From contig NZ_CP076413.1 in the NCBI RefSeq assembly GCF_021173085.1, positions 3,065,501-3,129,500 on the forward strand: a stretch of 64,000 nucleotides of DNA, in the 5' to 3' direction. The number at the start of each line of letters is the position of its first letter. The first letter of the stretch is position 1. Origin of the DNA: Ralstonia wenshanensis (GTDB lineage Bacteria; Pseudomonadota; Gammaproteobacteria; Burkholderiales; Burkholderiaceae). Both the position numbers and the translations under genes were made by a program. The notes below the pieces were generated by a model. It searched no databases and was not told where the DNA came from. It saw only the letters and a program-made list of their open reading frames with translations. This document shows positions 15,043-25,523 of this stretch, piece after piece.

Positions 15043-16479
15043 TTGACGACCTCCCTGTACGTGCGCCTGCCGCACCGGCCCATTCAATCGCCCGAACGCT
15101 GGTCGGCGGGCGCGCTTGCCTCCGTGCCATTCGCGCTGGTGCGTGAAGAAGGCGCGCAGGGGCCGCAACGCGTTCAGCGCGAAGGCACGTCGCGCACCGA
15201 CGAACTGCCCGCCGCTGACCGCCTGATCCTTCTGCTGCCCGCCGCCGATGTGCTGCTGGTGCCGGCCAACGTGCCGCCGCTGGCGCTGCCCAAGCTGCGT
15301 CTGGCCCTGCCCAACCTGGTGGAAGACCGCCTCGTGCAGGACGCGCAGCAATGCCATATCGCCCTTGGGCCCCGCCTCGGAGATGCACCGGCCCGTGGCT
15401 GGCGCGCCCCCCGCGAGCCGCAGTCGCGCGCGCTGATGATTGCCGATCGCGCGTGGGTCCGCTTCATCCTCGATACCTTTGCTGGCCACAAGCACCGCAC
15501 CTGCCATCTGCTGCCCGCGCAGCTTTGTGTGCCGTTTGAAACGCCTGCCGTAGCGGCAGCGCCGATTGCAGAATCGGCAAACGCCGTCGAACGTGCTGAG
15601 CCGTCGCTTGACGCTTCCTCTGCCGCTGAACCCGCAGCCGACGCGCCTGCTGCTGAAACCGTGGCCGCGGTCGCTCCGGCAACCATCGCGCTCGATGCGG
15701 CACCGCCGTCCGACCCGGATGCGCCCGTCGCCATCGACATCACCGTACGCACCGGCCGCGCCGAGGGCTACGGTCTGCGCGTGCTGCCCGCAAACGTCGG
15801 CAACTGGCTGGGGATTGCCCCCACGCCGGCCACGCTGATGGTGTCCCCGGCACTGCGCGAGCTGGCGCCCGGCCTCTCCGCCGACCCCGCCACCGCCACG
15901 CTCGACTGGTCCACCTGGACCGCCGGCGCACGCGACGCCCTCGCGTCAGGCGAAGCCGACCTTTGCCAGTTCGACTTTGCAAGCGGCGGCGTGGCCGGCA
16001 TGGATTGGAGCCTGTGGCGCCTGCCGATCGCGCTGGCCGTGCTGATCGTGGTCGTGCAGCTCATCGGCATGAACGCGCGCTGGCTCACGCTGCGCGCCGA
16101 GCAGAAGCGGCTCGATACCGCCATGCGCGCGCAATTGCAGACGGCATTCCCGAATACGCCCGTGATCCTCGACCCGCCCGCGCAGATGCGCCGCCAGGTC
16201 GAGCAACTGCGCTTGGCCGCCGGCAAATCGGCGCCGGAAGACTTCCTGCCGCTGGCCGATCGCTTCGCCCAGGCTGCCACCGGCCTCGCGCCCGACGCGT
16301 TGCTCGCGCTCGACTACCACGGCCGCGCGCTCACGGTCACGCTCAAGGACGGCACCGACACCGCCAGCCTGCGCACCGCTGCTCGCAATGTCGGCCTGAA
16401 CATGGACACCGCCGAGGCCCCGCGCGGTGCCGAGGCGACCGTACCGGGCTCGCGCTGGACGGTCTCCATCGCCCAATAA
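15043..16479 (+). CDS. gspL: Type II secretion system protein GspL
   Basis: Bitopic inner-membrane platform protein that recruits the GspE ATPase. Length 478 residues: cytoplasmic actin-like domain (about 1-320), which contains an Ala/Glu-rich low-complexity insertion around 175-235; one membrane helix at about 325-345 (WRLPIALAVLIVVVQLIG); and a periplasmic ferredoxin-like domain. The start is a TTG at 15043 with TAGAGGAGCGG in front; no ATG is better placed. The periplasmic domain pairs with GspM, encoded next. Confidence 0.9.
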   Translation: MTTSLYVRLPHRPIQSPERWSAGALASVPFALVREEGAQGPQRVQREGTSRTDELPAADRLILLLPAADVLLVPANVPPLALPKLRLALPNLVEDRLVQDAQQCHIALGPRLGDAPARGWRAPREPQSRALMIADRAWVRFILDTFAGHKHRTCHLLPAQLCVPFETPAVAAAPIAESANAVERAEPSLDASSAAEPAADAPAAETVAAVAPATIALDAAPPSDPDAPVAIDITVRTGRAEGYGLRVLPANVGNWLGIAPTPATLMVSPALRELAPGLSADPATATLDWSTWTAGARDALASGEADLCQFDFASGGVAGMDWSLWRLPIALAVLIVVVQLIGMNARWLTLRAEQKRLDTAMRAQLQTAFPNTPVILDPPAQMRRQVEQLRLAAGKSAPEDFLPLADRFAQAATGLAPDALLALDYHGRALTVTLKDGTDTASLRTAARNVGLNMDTAEAPRGAEATVPGSRWTVSIAQ

Positions 16480-16489
16480 CGATTCCTCC

Positions 16490-17056
16490 ATGGCGACTTC
16501 CTCCTCTTCTTCCCGATCGTCATCCCGCCGCCTGCCGCGCATTGGCGTGCCGGACTCGGTGCGCGATGCGGCCACGACCTTCTGGATGCAGCGCGAGCCG
16601 CGCGAGCGCCGCATCCTGGCTGGCGGCGGCGTGGTGCTGTTACTCGTGATCGTCTACCTGGTGCTGTGGGAGCCGGCCTTTGAAGGCCAGCGCCGCATCG
16701 AGAAAGCGCTGCCGCAGATGCGTACCCAACTCGCCGAGATGGAAACGCTCGGTCAGGAAGCGCGCAGCCTGTCGGCCATTGCCGCTGCACCCGTGCCGCG
16801 CGGTGCGGAACTGCAGCAGGCACTCAACACGAGCCTGACCAACCACGGCCTGAAGGCCACGCGGATGGCGATGTCGGGCGAGAGCGTGCAGGTGCAACTG
16901 GACAAGGTGCCCTTTGGCGCCGTCGCCGAATGGCTGCAGGAGGTGCGGCAGGCACAGCGCATGAAGGTGATCGATACGAACATCAAATACGTGGGCGCGA
17001 CGGCCCTGGTCAACGTGACGGCGACGCTGCAAGGCCCCGCCGCCGCGGGCCACTGA
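16490..17056 (+). CDS. gspM: Type II secretion system protein GspM
   Basis: Inner-membrane platform protein, 188 residues: Ser/Arg-rich cytoplasmic N-terminus, one membrane helix at about 42-60 (GGGVVLLLVIVYLVLWEP), a coiled-coil stretch (LPQMRTQLAEMETLGQEARSL, split at the family-typical heptads) and a ferredoxin-like periplasmic domain ending in LVNVTATLQGP. ATG 16490 gives the expected length. Binds GspL and protects it from proteolysis in known systems. Confidence 0.9.
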   Translation: MATSSSSSRSSSRRLPRIGVPDSVRDAATTFWMQREPRERRILAGGGVVLLLVIVYLVLWEPAFEGQRRIEKALPQMRTQLAEMETLGQEARSLSAIAAAPVPRGAELQQALNTSLTNHGLKATRMAMSGESVQVQLDKVPFGAVAEWLQEVRQAQRMKVIDTNIKYVGATALVNVTATLQGPAAAGH

Positions 17057-17073
17057 CGGGTCGGATCGTGCCG

Positions 17074-17916
17074 ATGGGAATTGAATCGCTTCCGCCGCTG
17101 CGCTTGCGCCGCCGCGCCGAGTCCGACGAGCGCACGAGCCTCGGCTGGCGCGTGCTGTGGTGTGGCGTGGCGCTGCTGGCCGTGGGCGTGACCCTGGTGG
17201 CGCAGTATCCGGCCGCATGGGCGGCGGAGCGCATCGCCGCAGCCACGGGGCACCGTGTGTTGCTGGCCGACAGCCAGGGCAGTATCTGGCACGGCAGCGC
17301 AACGCTGGCGCTGACGGCCGGCAACGGCGGCGCCGATGCAACCGTGCTGCCCGGTCGGCTGTCCTGGTCGATCGACATGCTGCCCCTGCTGACCGGCACG
17401 CTGCGCGCGCACCTGACGCACGATCGCGCGCTGGAGAAGCCGGTCACGCTGACGGTCACGCCAGGGCATTGGGACGCGGAGGCGGGTACGGTCGCCCTGC
17501 CGGCATCGTTGCTGGAAGGCATTGGCGCACCGTTCAACACGCTCAAGCTGGACGGCCGGCTGCGGGCCCAGTGGACGCCGCTCTCGGGCCGATTCGGCCG
17601 TGGAAAGGGCCAGCCAGACACCGCCCAGGGCGCGCTGACTGTCACGCTCGAGCAGGTATCATCCAGCCTCAGCCGGGTACGGCCGCTGGGCAGTTACCAG
17701 GCGGTGGTGTCGTTTGGCGGCGTGAGCGGTGCGCCGATGCAGTTGTCGCTGTCGACGCTGGCCGGGCCGCTCACCCTGCAGGGCCAGGGCACCCTTGGCC
17801 AGGGCGCGCATTTTGCCGGCGTGGCCAGTGCCACGCCGGAGTCGGAACCGCAATTGATTGGCCTGTTGAGTCTGCTGGGCCCGCGCGACGGGTCCAATCA
17901 TCGACTCCGCTTTTGA
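17074..17916 (+). CDS. gspN: Type II secretion system protein GspN
   Basis: Accessory inner-membrane component found in only part of T2SS clusters, 280 residues. One membrane helix near residues 28-46 (LWCGVALLAVGVTLVAQYP), then a periplasmic beta-rich domain with WHGSATLAL and the GspN-typical PGRLSWSID segment. ATG 17074 and GTG 17068 are both possible starts, 17 or 11 bases after the gspM stop. The secretin gene follows after 37 bases. Confidence 0.88.
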   Translation: MGIESLPPLRLRRRAESDERTSLGWRVLWCGVALLAVGVTLVAQYPAAWAAERIAAATGHRVLLADSQGSIWHGSATLALTAGNGGADATVLPGRLSWSIDMLPLLTGTLRAHLTHDRALEKPVTLTVTPGHWDAEAGTVALPASLLEGIGAPFNTLKLDGRLRAQWTPLSGRFGRGKGQPDTAQGALTVTLEQVSSSLSRVRPLGSYQAVVSFGGVSGAPMQLSLSTLAGPLTLQGQGTLGQGAHFAGVASATPESEPQLIGLLSLLGPRDGSNHRLRF

Positions 17917-17953
17917 TCCTCAAGCCGGCGCGCGAGCCAGCGTGCCGACAACC

Positions 17954-20368
17954 ATGAACGAGACCATGTACAACGCCTCTTCCCGACTCACCGTTCGCGC
18001 CATCGTCCTGGCATGCTGCGCAACAATGGTGGCCGGCTCGATGCCAGTCTTTGCCGCTCCGCCGAGCGCGGCATCTGCCCAGAACGGCGCCGCCGGCAAC
18101 CCCGGGGATGAGGTCTCGCTGAATTTCGTCAACGCGGATCTGGACTCGGTGGTCAAGGCCGTCGGCCAGGCCACAGGCAAGAACTTCATCGTCGACCCGC
18201 GCGTGAAGGGCACCGTCAACCTCGTCACCGAAAAGCCGGTGACGCGCGCGCAGGCGCTGGAATCGCTGGGCTCGATCCTGCGCATGCAGGGCTACGCGAT
18301 TGTCGAGGGCAACGGCTTCACCAAGGTCGTGCCGGAAGCCGACGCCAAGCTGCAGGGCTCCCCCACGAGCGTGGGCGCGGCGGGCTCGCGCGGCGGCGAG
18401 CAGGTCGTCACGCAGGTTTTCCGCCTGCAGCATGAATCGGCCAACAACCTGGTGCCGGTGCTACGCCCGATGATCGCGCCCAACAACACGATCACCGCCT
18501 ACCCGGCCAACAACACGCTGGTCATTACTGATTACGCCGACAACCTGCGCCGCATCGGCCGCATCATCGCCTCCATCGACACGCCCGTGGCCGGCGAGAC
18601 CGAACTGATTCCGCTGAAGAACGCCGTGGCCATCGACGTGGCGGCCACGCTGCAGAAGCTGCTCGACCCGTCGGCCGGTGGCGCAGGCGGTGCGGGCGCC
18701 GGCGCTGCGCTGTCGGACCCGAGCCTGCGCACGTCGGTCGTGGCTGAACCACGCTCGAACAGCGTGATGGTGCGTGCGTCGAGTGCGGCACGCCTTGCGC
18801 AAGCCAAACAGCTGATCGCCAAGCTCGACGTTCCGAACGCACGCCCGGGCAACATCTGGGTGGTACCGCTCAAGAACGCCAACGCGGTGCAGCTGGCCAC
18901 CACCCTGCGCGCGATCGTCGCGGCCGATGCCACGCTGTCGGCCTCGGCAGCGACCGGCCCGGGCGGCCAGAGCGCCGCGCAAGGTGCGACCTCGCAGCCG
19001 GCGGGCGGCGTGAACACCTCGCAGAACCAGAACACGCAGAACACCAACTACGGCAGCAGCTCGGGGTCGGGCAGCGGCTCGGGCAGCGGCAGCTCTTCGT
19101 TCCGCGCCTCGTTCGGGCAGAACAACACGCCGACCACCGGCGGCATCATCCAGGCCGATCCGGCCACCAATGCGCTCATCATCACCGCCAGCGAGCCGGT
19201 CTACCGCAACCTGCGCGCCGTGATCGACGACCTCGACGCGCGCCGCGCACAGGTCTATATCGAATCGATGATCGTGGAAGTGACGGCCACCAAGGCGTCG
19301 CAACTCGGCATCCAGTGGATGGTGGGCGCGGGCGGCCCGAACACCTACGGCGGCGGCGGCACCAACTTCGGCACAGGCTCGGGCAACCTGCTGACGCTGG
19401 CCGGCACGATTGCCACCATCACGACGGGCGGCATCGGCAGCACGGCGGCGCAGACGGCGCTCTCGAACGTGAACGTCGGGCAGCTCAATGGCGGCAACTT
19501 CGGCGTCTTCAACAAGGCCAGCGGGCTTGGCGCGATTCTGTCGGCGCTGGGCTCGGACGGCTCTGTCAACGTGCTGTCCACCCCGAACCTGATCACGCTG
19601 GACAACGAAGAGGCCAAGATCCTGATCGGCCAGAACGTGCCGATCACCACGGGCTCGTATGCGCAGACGGGCACGTCCGCTTCGGTCACGCCGTTCCAGA
19701 CTTTCGACCGCAAGGACGTCGGCATCACGCTGCGCGTCAAGCCGCAGATCACCGACGGCGGGCTGGTGAAGATGCAGATCTTCCAGGAATCGTCGGCCGT
19801 GGTGCCGGGCACGCAGAATGCGACGCAAGGCCCGACCACCAACGTGCGCTCGATCGAGACCAACGTGCTGGCCAATGACGGCCAAGTCGTCGTGCTGGGC
19901 GGCCTGCTCGAAGACAACTACCAGGACGGCGAGCAAAAGGTGCCGGGCCTGGGCGACATCCCCATCCTGGGCGCGTTGTTCCGTTCGGAGAACAAGACGC
20001 GCGTGAAGACCAACCTGCTGGTGTTCCTGCGCCCGATCATCCTGCGCACGGCCGATGCCACGGGCGCGCTGTCAGACAACCGCTACAACTACATGCGCGA
20101 TACGCAGCAGGGCTTTGTCTCGCCGAACATGCTGCCGACCACGTCGGACAAGGACACGCCGGTGCTGCCCTCGCCCAACGCCATGCGTCCGGCCGACAAC
20201 TACGGCGATGTGTCGATCGTGCCGAAGGGCCCGGCCGGCACGCAGGTGCCCCCGGGCGCCCCGATGCCGATGCCGCAAGGCACCACGCGCAGCCAGCCGC
20301 GCCTGCAGAACTTTGCGGCGCCCACCTCGGGCGGCTACGACGGCAACGCGCCGCGCAATGGTGGCTGA
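17954..20368 (+). CDS. gspD: Type II secretion system secretin GspD
   Basis: Outer-membrane secretin, 804 residues. Signal peptide to about residue 34 (...[11 protein letters not shown]), N0 domain from about 50 ([19 protein letters not shown]), N1-N3 repeats with two low-complexity Gly/Ser/Asn/Gln linkers (about 235-250 and 340-385), and the C-terminal secretin beta-barrel domain with [19 protein letters not shown] and [21 protein letters not shown] 17954 is preferred; GTG 17942 and ATG 17966 are in frame. After the barrel there is a Pro-rich tail of about 80 residues. No lipobox, so it probably relies on another route for targeting. Confidence 0.95.
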   Translation: MNETMYNASSRLTVRAIVLACCATMVAGSMPVFAAPPSAASAQNGAAGNPGDEVSLNFVNADLDSVVKAVGQATGKNFIVDPRVKGTVNLVTEKPVTRAQALESLGSILRMQGYAIVEGNGFTKVVPEADAKLQGSPTSVGAAGSRGGEQVVTQVFRLQHESANNLVPVLRPMIAPNNTITAYPANNTLVITDYADNLRRIGRIIASIDTPVAGETELIPLKNAVAIDVAATLQKLLDPSAGGAGGAGAGAALSDPSLRTSVVAEPRSNSVMVRASSAARLAQAKQLIAKLDVPNARPGNIWVVPLKNANAVQLATTLRAIVAADATLSASAATGPGGQSAAQGATSQPAGGVNTSQNQNTQNTNYGSSSGSGSGSGSGSSSFRASFGQNNTPTTGGIIQADPATNALIITASEPVYRNLRAVIDDLDARRAQVYIESMIVEVTATKASQLGIQWMVGAGGPNTYGGGGTNFGTGSGNLLTLAGTIATITTGGIGSTAAQTALSNVNVGQLNGGNFGVFNKASGLGAILSALGSDGSVNVLSTPNLITLDNEEAKILIGQNVPITTGSYAQTGTSASVTPFQTFDRKDVGITLRVKPQITDGGLVKMQIFQESSAVVPGTQNATQGPTTNVRSIETNVLANDGQVVVLGGLLEDNYQDGEQKVPGLGDIPILGALFRSENKTRVKTNLLVFLRPIILRTADATGALSDNRYNYMRDTQQGFVSPNMLPTTSDKDTPVLPSPNAMRPADNYGDVSIVPKGPAGTQVPPGAPMPMPQGTTRSQPRLQNFAAPTSGGYDGNAPRNGG

Positions 20369-20384
20369 CAACGGACAACGAACC

Positions 20385-21941
20385 ATGGCAACGCAAGCTC
20401 CCACCACCGACGTCAGCGCGCTCGAGCTGCCCTCGCAGTCAGCCGTGCGGCTGGTGCCGTATGCGTTTGCGCGCGACGCCAAGCTGCTCGTCGCCCGCCA
20501 GGACGTCGACACGCTGGAGGTGTGGGTCTGCCCCGAAACCTCGCGCACGGCGCTGGCTGAACTCGGCCGCGTGTTCGGCGCGCTGCAGTTGGTGACGCTT
20601 AGCACTGCAGCGCTGTCCACGGCCACACAGACGGCCTACAACGCGCAAGACGGCAGCGCAGCCCAGGTGGTGGGCGAAGTAGAAGGCGAAGTCGACCTCT
20701 CGCGCCTGATGCAGGACATCCCTGCCGTGGAAGACCTGCTCGAATCCGAAGACGACGCGCCGATCATCCGCATGATCAACGCGCTGCTCACGCAGGCCGC
20801 GCGCGAAGGCGCCTCGGATATCCACATCGAGCCGTTCGAGAATGCATCCGTCGTACGCTTCCGGGTGGACGGCACGCTGCGCGACGTCGTGCGCCCCAAG
20901 AAGGCGCTGCACGGCGCGCTCATCTCGCGTATCAAGATCATGGCGCAGCTCGACATTGCCGAGAAACGCCTGCCGCAGGATGGCCGTATCACGCTGCGCG
21001 TGGGCGGCCGCCCCGTGGACGTGCGTGTGAGCACCCTGCCCACCGGCCACGGCGAGCGCGCAGTGCTGCGTCTGCTCGACAAGGAAGCCGGCCGGCTCGA
21101 CCTCGGCAAGCTCGGCATGGGCGCCGGCACGCTGGCGCGCTTTGACCACCTCATCAACCAGCCGCACGGCATTGTGCTCGTCACCGGCCCGACGGGTTCG
21201 GGCAAGACGACCACGCTGTACGCGGCGCTGTCGCGACTCGATTCCGCTTCCACCAACATCATGACGGTGGAAGACCCGATCGAATACGACCTCGACGGCA
21301 TTGGCCAGACGCAGGTCAACCCGAAGATCGACATGACCTTCGCCAAGGCCCTGCGCGCCATCCTGCGCCAGGACCCGGACGTGGTGATGATCGGGGAAAT
21401 CCGCGACTTGGAAACCGCGCAGATTGCCGTGCAGGCCTCGCTGACGGGTCACTTGGTGCTGGCGACGCTGCACACGAACGATTCCGCATCTGCCGTGACG
21501 CGCCTGATCGACATGGGGATCGAGCCGTTCCTGCTGTCGTCGTCGCTGCTGGGTGTGCTGGCGCAGCGTCTGGTACGCCGCCTGTGCGTGCATTGCCGCC
21601 GCGAAGAAGTGCTCGAACTCACGCCTGCCGAGGTGGAAGCCGTGGCCGGCACGCCGGTTGCCGATGGCGTGGCACCCGCTGCACCGGCACGCAAATCGGT
21701 GTGGCATCACGTCGGCTGCGACCGTTGCAACCATTCCGGCTATCAGGGCCGCACTGGCGTGTACGAACTGCTGACCGTCACGCCCGAGATCCAGACGATG
21801 ATCCACCGCCAGGCCGCTGAATCCGAGATCAAGGCGTTCGCCATCGGCCAGGGCATGCAGACCATGCGCATGGATGCACAGCGCTGGATCGACACCGGCG
21901 CCACGTCGCTGGAAGAAGTGCTGCGAGTCACACGCGACTAA
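20385..21941 (+). CDS. gspE: Type II secretion ATPase GspE
   Basis: Cytoplasmic hexameric ATPase that powers the pseudopilus, 518 residues. N1E-like domain, then the CTE ATPase with Walker [10 protein letters not shown] at 268-276, Asp box [20 protein letters not shown], Walker [17 protein letters not shown] and His box [14 protein letters not shown]. The zinc-binding module is intact: Cys401/Cys404 (LCVHC) and Cys445/Cys448 (GCDRC). ATG 20385 is 16 bases after the gspD stop. Confidence 0.96.
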   Translation: MATQAPTTDVSALELPSQSAVRLVPYAFARDAKLLVARQDVDTLEVWVCPETSRTALAELGRVFGALQLVTLSTAALSTATQTAYNAQDGSAAQVVGEVEGEVDLSRLMQDIPAVEDLLESEDDAPIIRMINALLTQAAREGASDIHIEPFENASVVRFRVDGTLRDVVRPKKALHGALISRIKIMAQLDIAEKRLPQDGRITLRVGGRPVDVRVSTLPTGHGERAVLRLLDKEAGRLDLGKLGMGAGTLARFDHLINQPHGIVLVTGPTGSGKTTTLYAALSRLDSASTNIMTVEDPIEYDLDGIGQTQVNPKIDMTFAKALRAILRQDPDVVMIGEIRDLETAQIAVQASLTGHLVLATLHTNDSASAVTRLIDMGIEPFLLSSSLLGVLAQRLVRRLCVHCRREEVLELTPAEVEAVAGTPVADGVAPAAPARKSVWHHVGCDRCNHSGYQGRTGVYELLTVTPEIQTMIHRQAAESEIKAFAIGQGMQTMRMDAQRWIDTGATSLEEVLRVTRD

Positions 21942-21963
21942 GCCGCGATTACACGAATAGCGC

Positions 21964-23175
21964 ATGCCAGCCTTCCGCTACGAAGCCGCCGACGCCACCG
22001 GCAAGACCGACAAGGGTGTCATCGAAGCCGACAGCGCGCGTCAGGCCCGCACGCTGCTGCGCGCACGCGGGCTGACGCCGCTGCTGGTCGATGCGTTGGG
22101 CGCACAGGCCACCAAGCGCGGCGGGTCGAGCTTCGGCAAGCGGCTATCGGCGCAGGAAAACGCGCTTGTCACGCGCCAACTCGCCAGCCTGCTCGTGGCG
22201 GGCCTGCCGCTCGATGAAGCACTGGCCGCGCTGGCCGATCAAGCCGAACGCGCGTACGTCGGCGAACTGCTCGCGGCCATCCGCGCGGAAGTGGTGGGCG
22301 GCAGCTCGCTATCGGTGGCGCTGGCGCAGTATCCGAAGGATTTTCCGGACATCTACCGCGCGCTGGTTTCAGCGGGCGAGCACTCCGGCAACCTCGGCCT
22401 CGTCCTCTCCCGCCTGGCCGACTACATCGAGAGCCGCAACGCGCTCACATCGAAGATCAAGCTGGCGTTCACGTATCCCGCCATCGTCACGGTGGTGGCG
22501 TTCGCGATCGTGATCTTCCTACTGTCATACGTGGTGCCGCAGGTGGTCAGCGTGTTTGCCAACACCAAGCAAAAGCTGCCGACGCTCACGATCATCATGC
22601 TGTGGCTGTCGGATTTCGTGCGGAACTGGGGATGGCTGGCGGCGATCGTGCTGGCGGCCATTGGCGTACTGATCCGCAATCTGCTCAAGCAGCCGGCGTT
22701 GCGGTTGTCGTGGCACAAGTGGCTGCTGACAGCGCCGCTGTTCGGCAAGCTCGTCCGCGGTTACAACACCGCGCGGTTTGCAAGCACGCTGGCGATTCTC
22801 ACCAGTGCCGGCGTGCCGATCTTGCGGGGCTTGCAGGCAGCGGGGGAAACGCTGAACAACGTTGCGCTCAAGACCAACGTGGAAGACGCATCCACGCGCG
22901 TGCGGGAAGGGACGTCGCTGGCGCGAGCGTTGGCGGCGCAGAACCAGTTTCCGCCTGTGCTGGTGCATTTGATCCGCTCGGGAGAGGCGACGGGGAATCT
23001 GCCTGCGATGTTGGAGCGGGCTGCGCAGGGGGAGGCGCAGGAGTTGGAGCGTCGGACGCTGTTCCTTACTGGCTTGCTTGAGCCGGCGCTGATTCTGACG
23101 ATGGGTGTGGTGGTGTTGTTGATCGTGTTGGCGGTGTTGATGCCGATTATTGAGATCAATCAACTGGTGCACTGA
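21964..23175 (+). CDS. gspF: Type II secretion inner-membrane protein GspF
   Basis: Polytopic platform protein, 403 residues, with two T2SSF domains (about 70-190 and 270-395), each with the LAxxLxAGxPLxxAL-type helix (LASLLVAGLPLDEAL; LAILTSAGVPILRGL), and three membrane helices (about 170-190, 220-240 and 375-395). N-terminal MPAFRYEAADATGK is the classic GspF beginning. Last gene of the gsp run. No gspO prepilin peptidase is here, as is usual when it sits with the type IV pilus genes. Confidence 0.95.
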   Translation: MPAFRYEAADATGKTDKGVIEADSARQARTLLRARGLTPLLVDALGAQATKRGGSSFGKRLSAQENALVTRQLASLLVAGLPLDEALAALADQAERAYVGELLAAIRAEVVGGSSLSVALAQYPKDFPDIYRALVSAGEHSGNLGLVLSRLADYIESRNALTSKIKLAFTYPAIVTVVAFAIVIFLLSYVVPQVVSVFANTKQKLPTLTIIMLWLSDFVRNWGWLAAIVLAAIGVLIRNLLKQPALRLSWHKWLLTAPLFGKLVRGYNTARFASTLAILTSAGVPILRGLQAAGETLNNVALKTNVEDASTRVREGTSLARALAAQNQFPPVLVHLIRSGEATGNLPAMLERAAQGEAQELERRTLFLTGLLEPALILTMGVVVLLIVLAVLMPIIEINQLVH

Positions 23176-23196
23176 TTATTGTTCTTGGTGTGCCCG

Positions 23197-23226
23197 TTGT
23201 TTCATCCCCTGCCGGGGCTGAAACAA
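23197..23226. terminator. Hairpin between gspF and the convergent PNPOx-like gene
   Basis: TTGTTTCA (23197-23204) pairs with TGAAACAA (23219-23226), with an inner CCCC/GGGG pairing. It lies 21 bases after gspF. The A-run at about 23244-23250 is not directly adjacent, so this is not a textbook terminator, but its position between convergent genes suggests that role. Confidence 0.45.
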
Positions 23227-23276
23227 GGGATGCACCACAATCAAAAAAAGCAAAACCAACCAGCGCCCCGCAGCCC

Positions 23277-23960
23277 TCACGACATCACCGCGCCCACCGC
23301 CTGTGCGCGAGCACTGTCCCTCCACTCCTGCACGTAGTCAGGCGTACCCCCCGGCGCCGCCTCCACCACCGGCGGTAACGGCAGCAACGCCATCGGCAGC
23401 ACGCCAGCCCACACCGGCAGGTCCTGATCCTCAGGATCATCCTTCGGCCCGCCAGTGCGGACCTTGCAGGCAGCCTCATCCAGCGGAATGCGCAGCACGG
23501 TCGTGGCGGCAAGTTCCTTCGCATTGCCGGGCCGCGCCTGTCGCGAACGGCCAGGCGCGAGCACTTCCATGAAGGTATCGAGCACCGCAGTCTTCTGCGC
23601 CTCCGGCACGACTTCGAACGCGCCGTAGATGACGGCCGACCGGTAGTTCATCGAATGGTTGAATGCCGAGCGTGCCAGCACCAGGCCATCGATGTGCGTA
23701 ATGGTCACGCAGACCTGCGCGCCGCTGCCCGCCAGCTTGAGCATCCGGCTGCCGTTGGAGCCATGGATGTAAAGGTGGTCGCCCTCGCGCCAGCACGCGG
23801 TGGGAATGCAGTGCACGCCATGCTCGTCGGCGAAAGCGATGTGGCAGACGTACGCCTCGTCGAGGATGGCGTGCAGCGTGGTGCGGTCGTAGTGGCCGCG
23901 GTGCGCGACGCGGCGCACACGGGTGCGAGCGGTGGGCGATGTGGGTTCTGTGGTGGACAT
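23277..23960 (-). CDS. Pyridoxamine 5'-phosphate oxidase-like FMN-binding protein
   Basis: Split-barrel flavoprotein of the PNPOx-like superfamily (NimA-like branch), 227 residues. Typical elements: RGHYDRTTLHAILDEAYVCH at the N-terminus (His/Arg start of the fold), IPTACWREGDHLYIHGSNGSRM, VCVTITHIDGLVLARSAFNHSMNYRSA (split by a turn), which form the flavin pocket. The substrate is unknown. ATG 23960 has GGAG upstream and is preferred to a start 47 codons earlier. It is transcribed away from a MocR-type regulator, whose aminotransferase-like domain binds PLP; together this suggests a function in B6 vitamer or amine metabolism. Confidence 0.8.
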   Translation of the reverse strand: MSTTEPTSPTARTRVRRVAHRGHYDRTTLHAILDEAYVCHIAFADEHGVHCIPTACWREGDHLYIHGSNGSRMLKLAGSGAQVCVTITHIDGLVLARSAFNHSMNYRSAVIYGAFEVVPEAQKTAVLDTFMEVLAPGRSRQARPGNAKELAATTVLRIPLDEAACKVRTGGPKDDPEDQDLPVWAGVLPMALLPLPPVVEAAPGGTPDYVQEWRDSARAQAVGAVMS

Positions 23961-24003
23961 GCGGGGGCTCCGAATCGTCAATCGATATGCCGACGATAAA
24001 AAA

Positions 24004-24055
24004 ATCGTGGCACCATGCATAGACCCACAAAAATCCAAAATCATAGAGCCACGAT
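24004..24055. promoter_or_regulatory. 8-bp inverted repeat in the MocR/PNPOx-like divergent region
   Basis: ATCGTGGC (24004-24011) and GCCACGAT (24048-24055) are perfect inverted copies 36 bp apart; the second overlaps the ATG at 24054. Distance and position would suit autorepression by looping or dimer binding by the MocR protein. Confidence 0.4.
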
Positions 24056-25523
24056 GGACTACGGCGTCCTGCTGTCGAACTACGAACGCACGGCGATGCA
24101 CGGCGAAGGCGCAGCGCGCACCTCACAACAGCATCGGCTGTATGCCTGCCTGCGTGCGGCCATCCTGAGCGGGCAGATCGAGGAAGGCACGCGCCTGGCA
24201 CCATCGCGCACGCTGGCCGAAGAGCTGGGCATCGCGCGCAACTCGGTGCTCTACGCCTACGAGCAGCTCGCCACGGAGGGTTTCGTGCTCAGCCGGCGGC
24301 AGGGCACGGTGGTGGCGCGCGTTGGCCTGCAGCAGACGCCCGCGCAAGCGCCCGAAGCCGCGCCCGAACTGTCGCACCGCGTGAAAGACCTCGAACGCCC
24401 GCGCGGCGAAATGAGCGACCTGCTGCCCTTCCTGCCCGGCACGCCTGCGCTGGACGAATTCCCGCTGGCGCAATGGCGCCGCTGCATGGAGCGCGGATGG
24501 CGCCGCATCGGCCCAGGGCAGATGGGCTACGGCCCCGTCGAAGGCAACGTCGCGCTGCGCCAAGCCGTGGCGGAATACCTGCGTGTTTCGCGCGGCGTGC
24601 GCTGCGATGCGACGCAGGTGTTCATCACCGATGGCACGCAGAACAGCCTCGACATGTGCGCCCGCACGCTGGCCGATGCGGGCGACACCGCATGGATTGA
24701 GAACCCCGGCTACTACGGGGCGCGCGCCGCGTTGCAGGCGGCCGACATGCGTCTGGTACCGATCAGCGTCGACGCCGACGGCCTCGCCCCGCGCGCGGAA
24801 GACTGGCGCGACACGCCGCCCAGGCTCATCTACATCACGCCGTCGCACCAATACCCGCTGGGCGCGGTGATGAGCCTTGAGCGCCGTCTTGCGCTCATCC
24901 AGCACGCACGCGCAGCCGGCGCGTGGATCATCGAGGACGATTACGACAGCGAGTTCCGTCACACGGGGGCGCCGCTGTCCGCCGTGCAAGGGCTGACCGA
25001 AGATGCGCCCGTCATCTATCTCGGCACGTTCAGCAAGATGCTGTTCCCGGCGCTGCGCCTGGGCTACATGGTGGTGCCGCCGGCACTGGCGCCCGCGCTG
25101 AAAAAGACGGCGGGTGCGCTGATGCTGCGCGGGCGCGTAGCCGAGCAGCTCGCGCTGGCCGAGTTCATCGAGGCGGGACATTTCACGCGGCACCTGCGCC
25201 GCATGCGTCGCCTTTATGGCGAGCGCCGCGACGCGCTGCAGACCGCAATCGAGCGACACCTGGCCGGCATCGTCACCGTATCGGGCGGTGCGGGCGGCAT
25301 GCATCTTTCCACCCGGCTCGACGCGCCGGTGCCAGACACGGAGGTCAGCCGCGCCGCCCGGGAACGCGGGATGGTGCTGCGGCCGCTGTCGCGCTTCTGC
25401 CTGCCCGGCACGCTGAGCGCGCAATACAACGGCCTCGTGCTTGGCTACGGCAACGTGCCCGCCGAAGCGATGGATGGATTGGTCCTGCGCATGCGCGACG
25501 TGATCGAGAGCGTCGCTGGCTGA
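24054..25523 (+). CDS. MocR/PdxR-type GntR transcriptional regulator with aminotransferase-like domain
   Basis: A 489-residue chimera: N-terminal GntR winged helix (about 20-85; LAEELGIARNSVLYAYEQL), linker, and a fold-type I aminotransferase domain from about 125, with the PLP lysine at 328 (GTFSKMLFPALRLGY), the WIENPGYYGA and YITPSHQYPLG active-site segments. MocR proteins use PLP or an external aldimine as effector. An in-frame ATG at 24015 would add 13 residues. The divergent PNPOx-like gene at 23960 is the likely target. Confidence 0.9.
   Translation: MDYGVLLSNYERTAMHGEGAARTSQQHRLYACLRAAILSGQIEEGTRLAPSRTLAEELGIARNSVLYAYEQLATEGFVLSRRQGTVVARVGLQQTPAQAPEAAPELSHRVKDLERPRGEMSDLLPFLPGTPALDEFPLAQWRRCMERGWRRIGPGQMGYGPVEGNVALRQAVAEYLRVSRGVRCDATQVFITDGTQNSLDMCARTLADAGDTAWIENPGYYGARAALQAADMRLVPISVDADGLAPRAEDWRDTPPRLIYITPSHQYPLGAVMSLERRLALIQHARAAGAWIIEDDYDSEFRHTGAPLSAVQGLTEDAPVIYLGTFSKMLFPALRLGYMVVPPALAPALKKTAGALMLRGRVAEQLALAEFIEAGHFTRHLRRMRRLYGERRDALQTAIERHLAGIVTVSGGAGGMHLSTRLDAPVPDTEVSRAARERGMVLRPLSRFCLPGTLSAQYNGLVLGYGNVPAEAMDGLVLRMRDVIESVAG

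Noticed and set aside
18461-19936. A 491-codon minus-strand frame inside gspD
   Set aside because: Antisense shadow; composition is Arg/His/Val-rich and gspD on the other strand has all secretin motifs.
20439-21965. A 508-codon minus-strand frame covering gspE
   Set aside because: Antisense shadow of an ATPase with intact Walker and zinc motifs; no signatures of its own.
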